DNA of 64,000 bases, from contig NZ_SDVB01000311.1 in assembly GCF_004137355.1 (NCBI RefSeq), forward strand, positions 1 to 64,000, written 5' to 3'. The notes beneath the pieces were generated by a model. The model worked only from the letters and a program-made list of their open reading frames with translations, did not search any database and was not told the DNA's origin. Position 1 is the stretch's first letter. Every line of letters begins with the position of its first letter. The translations under genes were made by a program, and so were the position numbers. This stretch comes from Ciceribacter ferrooxidans. GTDB lineage: Bacteria; Pseudomonadota; Alphaproteobacteria; Rhizobiales; Rhizobiaceae. Below are positions 38,114 through 47,745 of the stretch, in pieces.

Positions 38114-38863
38114 ATGAAGATACTCGTGACCGTCAAGCGGGTCGTCGACTACAACGTCAAGATCCGTGTGAAGCCCGATGGATCGGGCGTCGAGCTTGCC
38201 AACGTGAAGATGTCGATGAATCCCTTCGACGAAATCGCGGTGGAAGAAGCCCTGCGCCTGAAGGAAGCCGGCAAGGCTTCGGAAATCGTCGTCGTCTCCA
38301 TCGGTCCGGCCAAGGCGGAAGAAACGCTCCGCACCGGACTCGCCATGGGCGCTGATCGCGCCGTGCTGGTTGAGACCGACGATGCCGTCGAGCCGCTTGC
38401 CGTAGCGAAGATCCTGAAGGGCGTGATCGAAGCGGAACAGCCCGGCCTCGTCATTACCGGCAAGCAGGCGATCGACGATGATTCCAACCAGACCGGACAG
38501 ATGCTGTCGGCCCTCCTCGGCTGGGCCCAGGCAACCTTCGCCTCCAAGGTCGAGATCGGTGATGGCTCCGCCAAGGTGACCCGCGAGGTCGACGGTGGCC
38601 TTCAGACGATCGAGGTCAAGCTGCCGGCTGTCGTCACGACGGACCTGCGCCTGAACGAGCCGCGCTACGCCTCGCTGCCGAACATCATGAAGGCGAAGAA
38701 GAAGCCGCTCGACAAGAAGACCCCGGCAGATTTCGGCGTCGACACCACCCCGCGCCTCAAGGTCCTGAAGACCGAAGAGCCCGGCGGACGCAAGGCCGGC
38801 GTAAAGGTCAAGACAGTCGCCGAACTGGTCGACAAGCTCAAAAACGAAGCCGGCGTGCTCTAA
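38114..38863 (+). CDS. etfB: Electron transfer flavoprotein beta subunit
   Basis: 249 residues from ATG at 38114 (AAGGAAGGA upstream). [20 protein letters not shown] start, [16 protein letters not shown] and the signature [29 protein letters not shown] are typical. With EtfA it carries electrons from acyl-CoA dehydrogenases to ETF-ubiquinone oxidoreductase; this subunit binds AMP. First gene of etfBA-hbdA. Confidence 0.97.
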   Translation: MKILVTVKRVVDYNVKIRVKPDGSGVELANVKMSMNPFDEIAVEEALRLKEAGKASEIVVVSIGPAKAEETLRTGLAMGADRAVLVETDDAVEPLAVAKILKGVIEAEQPGLVITGKQAIDDDSNQTGQMLSALLGWAQATFASKVEIGDGSAKVTREVDGGLQTIEVKLPAVVTTDLRLNEPRYASLPNIMKAKKKPLDKKTPADFGVDTTPRLKVLKTEEPGGRKAGVKVKTVAELVDKLKNEAGVL

Positions 38864-38888
38864 CGGATCCGGAGAGGAGATTTATAAC

Positions 38889-39818
38889 ATGGCCATTCTT
38901 CTTCTGGCAGAACACGACAACGCAACCCTGTCCGACCAGACCGCCAAGGCTCTGACCGCCGCCGCCAAGATCGGCGGTGACGTCCACGTGCTCGTCGCCG
39001 GTTCCGGCGCGAAGGGCGCCGCCGATGCGGCAGCCAGGCTCTCCGGCGTCGCCAAGGTCCTGCTCGCCGACGATGCCTCACTTGCGAACAATCTTGCGGA
39101 ACCGCTTGCGGCTCTCATTGTTTCCCTGGCCGGCGGCTACGATGCCGTCGTCGCGCCCGCGACCTCGATCGGCAAGAACGTCATGCCGCGCGTCGCCGCA
39201 CTGCTCGACGTAATGCAGGTCTCGGAAATCGTCGAGGTCGTGTCGTCTGACACCTTCAAGCGTCCGATCTATGCGGGCAACGCCATTCAGACGGTCCAGT
39301 CTTCCGACGCCAAGAAGGTCATCACCGTGCGTACCGCCTCCTTCACGGCTACCGGCGAGGGTGGATCGGCTTCCGTGGAAACGGTCGCGGCTGCCGCGAA
39401 CCCCGGCATCTCGACCTTCGTTGGCGACGCGCTTTCCTCTTCTGACCGTCCCGAACTCACCTCCGCGAAGATCATCATCTCCGGCGGTCGTGCGCTCGGC
39501 TCCTCGGAGAAGTTCAAGGAAGTGATCCTTCCGGTGGCCGACAAGCTCGGTGCCGCCGTCGGTGCCTCGCGCGCGGCCGTCGACGCCGGTTACGCACCGA
39601 ACGACTGGCAGGTCGGCCAGACCGGCAAGGTCGTCGCCCCGGAACTCTACATTGCCTGCGGCATCTCCGGCGCCATCCAGCATCTCGCCGGCATGAAGGA
39701 CTCGAAGGTCATCGTCGCCATCAACAAGGATGAGGAAGCGCCGATCTTCCAGGTCGCCGATTACGGCCTCGTCGGAGACCTCTTCGAAATTCTTCCCGAA
39801 CTCGAAAAGGCGCTTTAA
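38889..39818 (+). CDS. etfA: Electron transfer flavoprotein alpha subunit
   Basis: 309 residues. The C-terminal FAD-binding domain is complete: [58 protein letters not shown] and [26 protein letters not shown]. The N-terminal domain pairs with EtfB. Ribosome site GGAGAGGAG. Starts 25 bp after etfB. Confidence 0.97.
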   Translation: MAILLLAEHDNATLSDQTAKALTAAAKIGGDVHVLVAGSGAKGAADAAARLSGVAKVLLADDASLANNLAEPLAALIVSLAGGYDAVVAPATSIGKNVMPRVAALLDVMQVSEIVEVVSSDTFKRPIYAGNAIQTVQSSDAKKVITVRTASFTATGEGGSASVETVAAAANPGISTFVGDALSSSDRPELTSAKIIISGGRALGSSEKFKEVILPVADKLGAAVGASRAAVDAGYAPNDWQVGQTGKVVAPELYIACGISGAIQHLAGMKDSKVIVAINKDEEAPIFQVADYGLVGDLFEILPELEKAL

Positions 39819-39824
39819 CCGAAA

Positions 39825-39854
39825 CCAGTCCCTTCGCACTTGCGAAAGGGCTGG
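39825..39854. other. Strong hairpin directly after etfA
   Basis: CCAG, CCCTT and CGC pair with GCG, AAGGG and CTGG across a four-base loop, with a one-base bulge on each side. It begins seven bases after the etfA stop and lacks a T-tail on the plus strand. It stands in front of a second hairpin that is a good terminator, so it may protect the 3' end of the etfBA message. Confidence 0.6.
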
Positions 39855-39884
39855 AAAAATCGAGCAAGCAAGTCTATCAGTTTT

Positions 39885-39920
39885 GCCGGGCCGATACTGT
39901 CGGCCCGGCAGATCTTTTTT
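39885..39920 (+). terminator. Terminator after etfBA
   Basis: GCCGGGCCGA, loop TACTG, TCGGCCCGGC (perfect 10-bp stem, 39885-39909), then AGATCTTTTTT. A strong intrinsic terminator 66 bp past the etfA stop. hbdA begins only 30 bp further, so it depends on read-through or on an unseen promoter. Confidence 0.85.
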
Positions 39921-39949
39921 GAGGGACCGAGTGCGGCGAGGAGAGCGCG

Positions 39950-40831
39950 ATGGGAACGGCAATCAAGAGCTTGGGCGTCGTAGGTGCAGGCCAGATGGGC
40001 TGCGGGATCGTTCAGGTCAGTGCACTCGCCGGCTATAAGGTCACTGTCTACGACCTTTCCAAGGAAAGGATCGAAGCGGGTCTTGCGACCGTCAACGGCA
40101 ATCTCGCCCGCCAGGTCAACAACGGCAAGCTTTCCGAAGAGGATCGCAAGGCCGCGATGACGCGCATCTCCGGTACGACCGACATAAACGACCTCGCACC
40201 GACGGACATGGTCATCGAAGCTGCGACCGAGGACGAGACGGTCAAGCGCAAGATATTCGCTCAAATCTGCCCGGTTCTCAAACCCGAAGCCCTGCTCGCC
40301 ACCAACACCTCATCACTCTCCATTACCAGGCTCGCCGCAGCCACCGATCGCCCCGAGCGTTTCATGGGCATCCACTTCATGAACCCGGTTCCGGTGATGA
40401 AGCTGGTGGAACTCGTGCGCGGCATTGCCACCGACGAAACGACGTTCGCGACGGCGAAGGCTTTCGCCCAGTCGCTCGACAAGACGATCACGGTCGCCGA
40501 AGATTTTCCCGCATTCATCGTCAACCGCATCCTGCTGCCGATGATCAACGAGGCGATCTATACGCTTTACGAAGGTGTCGGTTCGGTGGAAGCGATAGAT
40601 ACCGCCATGCGGCTCGGCGCCAATCATCCGATGGGCCCGCTGCAGCTTGCGGACTTCATCGGCCTGGATACCTGTCTTTCCATCATGCAGGTGCTGCACG
40701 ACGGCTTGGCCGACAGCAAGTACCGCCCCTGCCCGCTGCTGGTGAAATACGTCGAAGCCGGTTGGCTCGGCCGCAAGTCGGGGCGCGGTTTCTATGACTA
40801 TCGCGGCGAGACGCCGGTCCCGACGCGGTGA
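39950..40831 (+). CDS. hbdA: 3-hydroxybutyryl-CoA dehydrogenase
   Basis: 293 residues. N-terminal NAD-binding fold with GAGQMGCG at about 11-18 and an acidic residue at VYDLS; NTSSLSITRLA and the catalytic His in FMGIHFMNPVPVMKLVE; C-terminal 3HCDH domain with DFPAFIVNRILLPMINEAI and GANHPMGPLQLADFIGLD. It interconverts 3-hydroxybutyryl-CoA and acetoacetyl-CoA in short-chain fatty acid or PHB-linked metabolism. It follows etfBA but across a strong terminator. Confidence 0.95.
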   Translation: MGTAIKSLGVVGAGQMGCGIVQVSALAGYKVTVYDLSKERIEAGLATVNGNLARQVNNGKLSEEDRKAAMTRISGTTDINDLAPTDMVIEAATEDETVKRKIFAQICPVLKPEALLATNTSSLSITRLAAATDRPERFMGIHFMNPVPVMKLVELVRGIATDETTFATAKAFAQSLDKTITVAEDFPAFIVNRILLPMINEAIYTLYEGVGSVEAIDTAMRLGANHPMGPLQLADFIGLDTCLSIMQVLHDGLADSKYRPCPLLVKYVEAGWLGRKSGRGFYDYRGETPVPTR

Positions 40832-40855
40832 GATCACCAGCCGGCCGAAGAGTTC

Positions 40856-41518
40856 TCAGAGCTTCACGGCGGCCGTGATCAGCGCCTGCGCGTCGCCGCT
40901 GTCCCAGGCCGCGGGGCCGTTCATGGAGCCGAGAAGGCAGCCGTTTTCATCGATCAGGAGCGTCACGGGAAGCCCGAAGGCAAGGCCCTGCTTCTTCAGG
41001 GCATTGAAGACTCCCATCGTGTTGTCACGATAAAGCCCGAGCTTGTCGACGCCGGTCTCGGCAAGAAAGGCCTTCGGCTTCTCTGCGTCACCCGTATCGA
41101 TGTTGATCGCCACAACCTCGAAGTCCTTGCCACCCATCTTCCCCTGAAGACCGTTGAGCGCCGGCATCTCCTCGCGGCAAGGCACACACCATGTCGCCCA
41201 GACGTTGAGGAGAACCGTCTTTCCGGCAAAGGCCTCGATTGCCACGTCCTTCTCCGCGGCATCCTTGAACGTCAGGCCGGCAATCGAGCGCGGTTCCGTG
41301 ACCGCGGTCATGGCGGCGACCTCGCCCTTCGTGACGGAGTCCAGGCCCGCTGCCTTGCTGACTGCTCCTTCGCACTGGCCCGCCTCCGCAGCAACCTCGC
41401 CATTGCCAGACACGGTCTGCTTCACGTATACCGCTGCCGCGCCGGCCAAAATCCCGGCGACTGCCGCAATCGCAACCAGCTTGGCGGAAGGAAGTCCGAG
41501 GGGTCTTTTTTCTGTCAT
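40856..41518 (-). CDS. tlpA: Membrane-anchored thiol:disulfide interchange protein TlpA
   Basis: 220 residues from ATG at 41518 (GGAG six bases upstream). One N-terminal membrane anchor (about 13-33), then a periplasmic thioredoxin domain with active site W-C111-V-P-C114, cis-Pro in [13 protein letters not shown]. Two further cysteines, C49 and one near the C-terminus (NGC), match the extra pair of TlpA from Bradyrhizobium. TlpA reduces partners for cytochrome oxidase copper-site assembly. It is divergent from argH with only 24 bp between starts, an order kept in rhizobia. Confidence 0.92.
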   Translation of the reverse strand: MTEKRPLGLPSAKLVAIAAVAGILAGAAAVYVKQTVSGNGEVAAEAGQCEGAVSKAAGLDSVTKGEVAAMTAVTEPRSIAGLTFKDAAEKDVAIEAFAGKTVLLNVWATWCVPCREEMPALNGLQGKMGGKDFEVVAINIDTGDAEKPKAFLAETGVDKLGLYRDNTMGVFNALKKQGLAFGLPVTLLIDENGCLLGSMNGPAAWDSGDAQALITAAVKL

Positions 41519-41542
41519 CAACATCTCCGGGATGGGCATCAA

Positions 41543-42946
41543 ATGGCCGAGGACACCAAGGACACGCTGACCTCCAACCAGATGTGGGGCGGACGTTTCG
41601 CCTCCGGCCCCGCAGCCATCATGGAGGAGATAAATGCCTCCATCGACTTCGACAAGAAGCTTTATGCCCAAGACATCCGCGGCTCAATAGCGCATGCGAC
41701 CATGCTTGCCCATCAGGGCATCATCGCCGCAGAAGACAAAGACAAGATCGTTCACGGTCTGAACACGATCCTGTCAGAGATCGAAAGCGGCCGTTTCGAA
41801 TTCTCCCGTCGCCTCGAAGACATCCACATGAACGTCGAGGCGCGGCTTGCCGACCTGATCGGTCCCGCAGCGGGACGCCTTCACACGGCCCGTTCGCGCA
41901 ACGACCAGGTTGCCCTCGATTTCCGCCTCTGGGTGAAGGAAGAACTGCAGAAGACCGAGATCGCGTTGACCTCCCTCATCAACGCCTTCCTCGACCGGGC
42001 GGAAGAGCACGCCGAGACAGTGATGCCCGGCTTCACCCACCTGCAGACAGCCCAGCCCGTCACCTTCGGCCACCACTGCATGGCCTATGTCGAAATGTTC
42101 GGCCGTGACCGGCAACGCGTGCGGCACGCGATCGAGCACCTCGACGAAAGCCCCATTGGCGCGGCAGCACTCGCCGGCACCGGTTACAACATCGACCGGC
42201 ACATGACCGCCAAAGCGCTGGGGTTCCGCGAACCGACCCGCAATTCGATCGACACCGTATCCGATCGTGACTTCGCGCTCGAATTCCTCGCCATGGCTTC
42301 GATCGCGGCCACCCATCTCTCGCGTCTGGCCGAGGAAATCGTCATCTGGTCCACGCCGCAATTCGGCTTCGTCCGGCTTTCGGATGCCTTCTCGACGGGC
42401 TCGTCGATTATGCCGCAGAAGAAGAATCCGGATGCCGCCGAGCTCGTGCGCGCCAAGACAGGGCGTATCAACGGATCGCTCGTCGCACTCCTTACCGTGA
42501 TGAAGGGTCTGCCTCTCGCCTATTCGAAGGACATGCAGGAAGACAAGGAGCAGGTCTTCGATGCGGCCGAGAGCCTGGAGCTCGCTCTTGCGGCGATGAC
42601 CGGTATGGTGCGCGACATGACCGTTCGGACGGACCGGATGAAGGCGGCCGCCGGCGCCGGTTACTCGACCGCGACGGATCTCGCCGACTGGCTGGTGCGG
42701 GAAGCCGGGCTGCCGTTCCGCGAGGCCCATCACGTGACCGGCCGCGCCGTGGCGCTTGCCGAAGGCAAGGGCTGCGATCTGGCCGAACTTTCGCTCGGTG
42801 AATTGCAGGCGATCAACCCGGCGATCACCGCGGGCGTTTTCGACGTGCTGACGGTCGAGGCCTCGGTCGCGAGCCGTAAGAGCTATGGTGGCACGGCCCC
42901 GAGCGAGGTGCGCACGCAGATTGCCTGGTGGCGCCAGCGCAACTGA
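41543..42946 (+). CDS. argH: Argininosuccinate lyase
   Basis: 467 residues. Cleaves argininosuccinate to arginine and fumarate, the last step of arginine synthesis. The superfamily signature [12 protein letters not shown] is at about 286-297, holding the mobile serine loop; [10 protein letters not shown] at the N-terminus and [20 protein letters not shown] bind substrate. Divergent from tlpA; followed by lptM and lysA. Confidence 0.97.
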   Translation: MAEDTKDTLTSNQMWGGRFASGPAAIMEEINASIDFDKKLYAQDIRGSIAHATMLAHQGIIAAEDKDKIVHGLNTILSEIESGRFEFSRRLEDIHMNVEARLADLIGPAAGRLHTARSRNDQVALDFRLWVKEELQKTEIALTSLINAFLDRAEEHAETVMPGFTHLQTAQPVTFGHHCMAYVEMFGRDRQRVRHAIEHLDESPIGAAALAGTGYNIDRHMTAKALGFREPTRNSIDTVSDRDFALEFLAMASIAATHLSRLAEEIVIWSTPQFGFVRLSDAFSTGSSIMPQKKNPDAAELVRAKTGRINGSLVALLTVMKGLPLAYSKDMQEDKEQVFDAAESLELALAAMTGMVRDMTVRTDRMKAAAGAGYSTATDLADWLVREAGLPFREAHHVTGRAVALAEGKGCDLAELSLGELQAINPAITAGVFDVLTVEASVASRKSYGGTAPSEVRTQIAWWRQRN

Positions 42947-43043
42947 TCACCTTCCTTTGCGTTGCCATCACGAGATTGAGGGTGCACAAGACCCCGCTTT
43001 TTCGATAGAGGCTAGATATTGGTTCCTCCGGTTGGGCAAAGTA

Positions 43044-43235
43044 ATGGCTAGGGCGCTTCGAAGCTTGTTCGTGACGATGGGTGTTATGGCTGCGGTATCC
43101 GTGGTGCTTTCCGGCTGCGGCCGCAAGGCGGACCTCGACCCGCCGAACATGCCGGCAGCCGAACAGAACAAGCAGTCGACCAAACAGGAAGCCACTGTTC
43201 CGGACGACCCCTTTGTCCTCGATCCTCTTCTCTGA
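43044..43235 (+). CDS. lptM: LptM-like small lipoprotein
   Basis: 63 residues from ATG at 43044. Signal peptide with lipobox LSGC; the mature protein starts C-GRKADLDPP, the short motif shared with LptM (YifL). LptM of E. coli binds the LptD/LptE complex and helps LptD get its native disulfides. The tail is disordered. It sits between argH and lysA, 12 bp before lysA; in E. coli lptM precedes dapF, so linkage to a late lysine gene recurs. Confidence 0.8.
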   Translation: MARALRSLFVTMGVMAAVSVVLSGCGRKADLDPPNMPAAEQNKQSTKQEATVPDDPFVLDPLL

Positions 43236-43247
43236 CAGGTCCCCGTC

Positions 43248-44516
43248 GTGAATCACTTCGAATATCGTGAGGGCGTTCTATACGCCGAGAACGTCTCCGT
43301 TCCGGCAATTGCCGCAGCAGTCGGCACGCCCTTCTACTGCTACTCGACGGCGACCTTGGAGCGTCATTACCGCGTCTTCTCCAAGGCGTTCGAGGGCACC
43401 GACGCGATGGTCTGCTACGCCATGAAGGCGAATTCGAACCAGGCCGTACTCAAGACGCTGGGACGTCTCGGCGCCGGTGTGGACGTGGTCTCGGAAGGCG
43501 AGTTGAGGCGTGCGCTGGCGGCCGGCATTCCTGGCGAGCGCATCATGTTCTCCGGCGTCGGCAAGACGGTGCACGAGATGGATCTCGCGCTGGAAGCGGG
43601 GATCTACTGCTTCAACGTCGAATCCGAACCCGAGCTCGAGGTGCTGAACCAGCGTGCGCTGAAGGCCGGCAAGGTGGCCCACGTCTCGTTCCGCATCAAT
43701 CCGGATGTCGACGCGCGCACGCATGCCAAGATTTCGACCGGCAAGAAGGAAAACAAGTTCGGCATTTCCTACGAGCGTGCGCAGGCGGTCTACGCCCATG
43801 CCGCCACGCTGCCCGGCATCAAGGTCACCGGCATCGACATGCATATCGGCAGCCAGATTACCGAGCTGCAGCCGTTCGAGGATGCCTTCCGCCTGCTGAA
43901 GGAACTGGTGGCGACGCTGCGTGCCGACGGACACGCGATCGACCACGTGGACATCGGTGGCGGCCTTGGCATTCCCTATCACGACGATAACAATCCGCCG
44001 CCGGAGCCGGACGCTTATGCGCGGATCGTCAAGGAACAGCTGAGCGGCCTCGGCTGCCGCATCGTCACCGAGCCCGGACGCCTGATCGTCGGCAACGCAG
44101 GCATCCTCGTGACCGAAGTCGTCTACGTAAAAGATGGCGGCGACAAGACCTTCGTTATCGTCGACGCTGCGATGAACGATCTCATCCGCCCGACGCTGTA
44201 TGACGCACACCACGAAATACGCCCCGTCGTGCTCTCCGCCGCCAGCGCGCCGAGGATCCGCGCCGACGTGGTCGGCCCTGTCTGCGAAACCGGGGACTAT
44301 CTCGCACTCGATCGTGAAATGGCGATGCCACGCACTGGCGATCTGCTGGCAGTCGGCTCGGCCGGCGCCTATGGCGCTGTGCAGGCGGGCACCTACAACA
44401 GCCGGCGTCTCATCCCCGAGGTGCTTGTCAGGGGCGATGAATTCCATGTCATACGCCCGCGCCCGAGCTTCGAAGACCTGATCCAACTCGATTCGCTTCC
44501 TGCCTGGCTCGACTGA
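43248..44516 (+). CDS. lysA: Diaminopimelate decarboxylase
   Basis: 422 residues from GTG at 43248 (GTG AAT CAC TTC). A PLP enzyme making lysine from meso-diaminopimelate. PLP Lys at 60 (CYAMKANSN); HIGSQI, the glycine loop DIGGGLGIPY, EPGRLIVGNAG, and CETGDYLA with the active-site Cys of the partner subunit are all present. Last gene of the argH-lptM-lysA run. Confidence 0.97.
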   Translation: MNHFEYREGVLYAENVSVPAIAAAVGTPFYCYSTATLERHYRVFSKAFEGTDAMVCYAMKANSNQAVLKTLGRLGAGVDVVSEGELRRALAAGIPGERIMFSGVGKTVHEMDLALEAGIYCFNVESEPELEVLNQRALKAGKVAHVSFRINPDVDARTHAKISTGKKENKFGISYERAQAVYAHAATLPGIKVTGIDMHIGSQITELQPFEDAFRLLKELVATLRADGHAIDHVDIGGGLGIPYHDDNNPPPEPDAYARIVKEQLSGLGCRIVTEPGRLIVGNAGILVTEVVYVKDGGDKTFVIVDAAMNDLIRPTLYDAHHEIRPVVLSAASAPRIRADVVGPVCETGDYLALDREMAMPRTGDLLAVGSAGAYGAVQAGTYNSRRLIPEVLVRGDEFHVIRPRPSFEDLIQLDSLPAWLD

Positions 44517-44640
44517 CGCCACGAGAATGCGAAAATGACGGGCGGCAGCGCTTTGCCCTCGTCTTCGCCACAAAGAATGCTATCCTTGGACCTCGCCAAG
44601 TCCGAGGCTGCAGAATTGTCGGCAGGACGATCGACGCCGA

Positions 44641-47247
44641 GTGAGAACCTTACGGATGAACGCTGCTCCGTCTGAAAGAGAGAGCACGACCCTTCCTGGA
44701 ACCGATCTCAGGCTTGTGCGCCGTGTGCGTGCGAAGCGCGCGGTCGCGCGCCTCGTCCTCTTCATCGAGCGTCTCATACCGCTTTTCCTCCCGGTGCTCG
44801 GCTTCGCGGCACTGTTCGTCTCTTTTGCCTGGCTCGGCCTCTACCGCATCTTTCCCGATTGGCTGCGTCTCGCGACGGTCTTCATTCTCACATTCGGTTT
44901 CCTGGCATCCTTGTTGCCTTTCGCGAAACTGCGCTGGCCCCGAGCCGATGAGGCTGACCGACTGCTGGAGGAGCGAAATCATCTCCCACACCAGCCGGTC
45001 GCCGCCCAGGATGACGTCCCGGCCTTCGAAACGCCATTCGCCCGCGCGCTCTGGAGCGAACACCAGAGACGCATGGCCGAGACAATCGCTTCTCTCGACG
45101 CCGGCACCCCACGTCCCGACATCGCGCGTCACGACAGGTTTGCGCTGCGGACCATCCCTGCCTTGCTCCTGGTGACGGCTTTCGCTTACTCCGGCTCCAA
45201 CGGAGCCGGCACGGTTGCCGACGCTTTCCGCTGGTCGACATCCGGCGCGGCGGCACCGGACCTGCGCGTCGATGCCTGGATCACGCCGCCTGCCTACACC
45301 GGCAGGGCACCGGTCTTCCTGACGCGCCAAGACTCTGGAGAGGACGGCGGGGCACCTTCTGCGGTCAGCGTCCCCCAACACTCCAGAATGACGATCCGCG
45401 TGAGCGGAGGCAGCGGCGAGGAACAGGTCAGCTTTCAGCCCGTGAAGGCGGTGGAGGCTGTACCACTTGGAGCAGCAAAGACCGATAACCCTGCCGGAGA
45501 ATCGGCATCCGAAGCTGTCCAAGCCACCGGACAGACCTACGAGGCGGAACTCACCGAGAGCGGTGTGCTGGCCGTCGGTCCGGGCCGATGGACCATCGAC
45601 GTGACGCCTGACCAGCCGCCGCAGATAGCCTTCGACGGCACACCGCGGCGCAGCGTCAACGGCGCTCTCGAGATCGCCTTCAAGGGGCACGATGACTACG
45701 GTCTCGTCGAGGCACACGCCGAAATCGAGCCGACCGCCGCCAAACCCGACGCGACCCCGCTCTACCCGGCGCCCGAATACAAGCTCAATCTGCCGCGCCG
45801 GAGCCCGCGCGACCCGAAGGGCACGTCGAGCAGGAACCTGACGGAGCACCCGTTGGCCGGACGAAAGGTAAAGATCACGCTGGTCGCCCGGGACGGGGCC
45901 GGTCAGACGGGGCGCAGCGCTCCTTTCGAGACGACATTGCCATCGCGGGAGTTCGCGCAGCCGCTTGCTGCAGCCGTCGCCGAGGAGCGGCAAGTCTTCG
46001 CACTGGATACCCGCGATCTTCCGAAGGCGATCGCGCTCAACGAAGCCTTGTCCATCAGGGCGGACGAGACGATCCCGAACCTCACGCATTTCCTGTTGAT
46101 CCAGTCGGCTCAGGCGCGGATGAAGCTCGCACGCACATCGGAAGACCTGAAGGGCACCGCCGATTATCTCTGGGAGATCGCTCTCGGAATTGACGACGGC
46201 GACCTTTCGCTGGCCGAACGGAAACTGCGGGTGGCGCAGCAAGCACTGCAGGACGCGCTCGAGCGCAACGCTCCCGACGACGAGATCAAGAAACTCATGG
46301 ACGAGCTTCGCGCCGCGATGCAGGACTTCATGAAAGCGATGGCCGAGCGCCAGCCCAATGCGGGCTCGGAGAACCGTGAGCAGTCGGCGCAAAATGTCCT
46401 GCGCCAGCGCGACCTGGAGAACATGCTGAACCAGATCGAGAATCTTGCCCGCTCGGGCAACCGTGATGCTGCGCGGGACATGTTGTCTCAATTGCAGCGG
46501 ATGATGAACAATCTCCAGACCGCACGGCCGCAACAGGGCAACCAGCAACAGAACAGCGAAGTACAGCAGCAGATCGACAAGCTCGGCGAACTGATGCGGG
46601 AACAGCAGAAGCTCATGGAGCAGACCTTCAAGCTCGACCAGGCCCTGAAGGATCGCATGCAGCGTGGCGACCCCAACGACGGTGAGGACGGCGAACTCAC
46701 CGAGGAGCCAGGGCAGCAGCCGGGCGGCCAACCCTCGCCGACCGACAACATGACTGCGGAGCAGCTACGCGAGGCCCTGAAGAATCTGCGGGCACAACAG
46801 GATGCGCTCGGGCGCAAGCTCGGAGACCTGCAGAAAGGCCTGAGCGATCTGGGCGTGAAGCCGGGCGAAGGCTTTGCCCAGGCGGAACGTGAAATGCGCG
46901 GTGCCGGCGAAGCTCTGGGCCAGGGCCAAGGCGAACGGGCGGTGGAAGGACAGGGCAAGGCGCTCGAAGCTCTACGCCAGGGTGCGCGCGACATGATGGG
47001 ACAGATGATGCAGGCGATGCGCAACCAGGGCCAGGGCACACAGCAGGGTGACCAGACCGGCCGCGATCCGCTCGGGCGTCCCCGTCCGACCGACGGGCCG
47101 GAATTCGGCGATGATGTGAAGGTCCCCGACGAGATCGACGTCCAGAGAGCCAGGGAGATCCTCGAGGCGATCCGAGAGAAACTCGGCGACAATCTCAGTC
47201 CCGAGTTGGAACGGCGCTATCTGGAACGATTGCTGGACATCCAGTAG
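44641..47247 (+). CDS. TIGR02302 family membrane protein
   Basis: 868 residues from GTG at 44641 (ATG at 44656 is an alternative; neither has a clear ribosome site). Two membrane spans at about 42-95 (LIPLFLPVLGFAALFVSFAW; LRLATVFILTFGFLASLLPF) and one at about 175-188. An extracytoplasmic region with a beta-rich part (about 200-430) follows, then from about 500 a very long helical region dense in Gln, Met, Glu and Gly with repeated GQG motifs (790-825). It matches the alphaproteobacterial family TIGR02302. Function unknown; composition suggests extended coiled coils in the periplasm. Confidence 0.88.
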   Translation: MRTLRMNAAPSERESTTLPGTDLRLVRRVRAKRAVARLVLFIERLIPLFLPVLGFAALFVSFAWLGLYRIFPDWLRLATVFILTFGFLASLLPFAKLRWPRADEADRLLEERNHLPHQPVAAQDDVPAFETPFARALWSEHQRRMAETIASLDAGTPRPDIARHDRFALRTIPALLLVTAFAYSGSNGAGTVADAFRWSTSGAAAPDLRVDAWITPPAYTGRAPVFLTRQDSGEDGGAPSAVSVPQHSRMTIRVSGGSGEEQVSFQPVKAVEAVPLGAAKTDNPAGESASEAVQATGQTYEAELTESGVLAVGPGRWTIDVTPDQPPQIAFDGTPRRSVNGALEIAFKGHDDYGLVEAHAEIEPTAAKPDATPLYPAPEYKLNLPRRSPRDPKGTSSRNLTEHPLAGRKVKITLVARDGAGQTGRSAPFETTLPSREFAQPLAAAVAEERQVFALDTRDLPKAIALNEALSIRADETIPNLTHFLLIQSAQARMKLARTSEDLKGTADYLWEIALGIDDGDLSLAERKLRVAQQALQDALERNAPDDEIKKLMDELRAAMQDFMKAMAERQPNAGSENREQSAQNVLRQRDLENMLNQIENLARSGNRDAARDMLSQLQRMMNNLQTARPQQGNQQQNSEVQQQIDKLGELMREQQKLMEQTFKLDQALKDRMQRGDPNDGEDGELTEEPGQQPGGQPSPTDNMTAEQLREALKNLRAQQDALGRKLGDLQKGLSDLGVKPGEGFAQAEREMRGAGEALGQGQGERAVEGQGKALEALRQGARDMMGQMMQAMRNQGQGTQQGDQTGRDPLGRPRPTDGPEFGDDVKVPDEIDVQRAREILEAIREKLGDNLSPELERRYLERLLDIQ

Positions 47248-47268
47248 GCGGCGGAAGTCGTCCTTGCC

Positions 47269-47628
47269 TCAGATTGCAAGGGCCTGGGCCACTGCCTTCC
47301 GGATGTCGAGAAGCGAGAACGGTTTGTCGACCACGTCGACCACCTTCGTCATCAGGTCGTCAGCACGCTCGCGCTGCTCGGCATAGCCGGTCATCAGCAA
47401 TATCTTCAGGTCCGGAAATGCCGACGAGGCACGGTGCGCAAGTTCGATGCCGTCCATGACCGGCATGCGGATATCGGATAGCAGGAGATCGAAAGCGCCG
47501 TCGCCGAGTCTTTCCAATCCTTCGGCGCCGTCGGCGGCCTCTGCCGTGTCATGCCCGTCGAGTCTCAGTGCACGGGCGACGAACGAGCGCAGCGAATCCT
47601 CGTCTTCCGTTATCAGAATCCTTGCCAT
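47269..47628 (-). CDS. cpdR: CpdR-type single-domain response regulator
   Basis: 119 residues from ATG at 47628, where GGGAG is seven bases upstream; two earlier ATGs are less well placed. A lone receiver domain: acidic pocket E8-D9, phosphoacceptor D52 (LLSDIRMP), Thr in MTGYAE and Lys in VDKPFS. The sequence fits CpdR, which in its unphosphorylated form sends ClpXP to the cell pole to degrade cell-cycle regulators, and is controlled by CckA/ChpT. Sinorhizobium has two CpdR paralogues; which one this is cannot be told from sequence alone. It converges on the TIGR02302 gene. Confidence 0.8.
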   Translation of the reverse strand: MARILITEDEDSLRSFVARALRLDGHDTAEAADGAEGLERLGDGAFDLLLSDIRMPVMDGIELAHRASSAFPDLKILLMTGYAEQRERADDLMTKVVDVVDKPFSLLDIRKAVAQALAI

Positions 47629-47745
47629 GGGCATGCTCCCGTCATCCATTCATATCGCTGCAAGTCACCAGAGTTTCCTTTGCGATCGGTAAACGGAAAC
47701 GGCCGGTGACGGCGAGATGGTTAACAGGAACTTTGCAGAGGCGTG

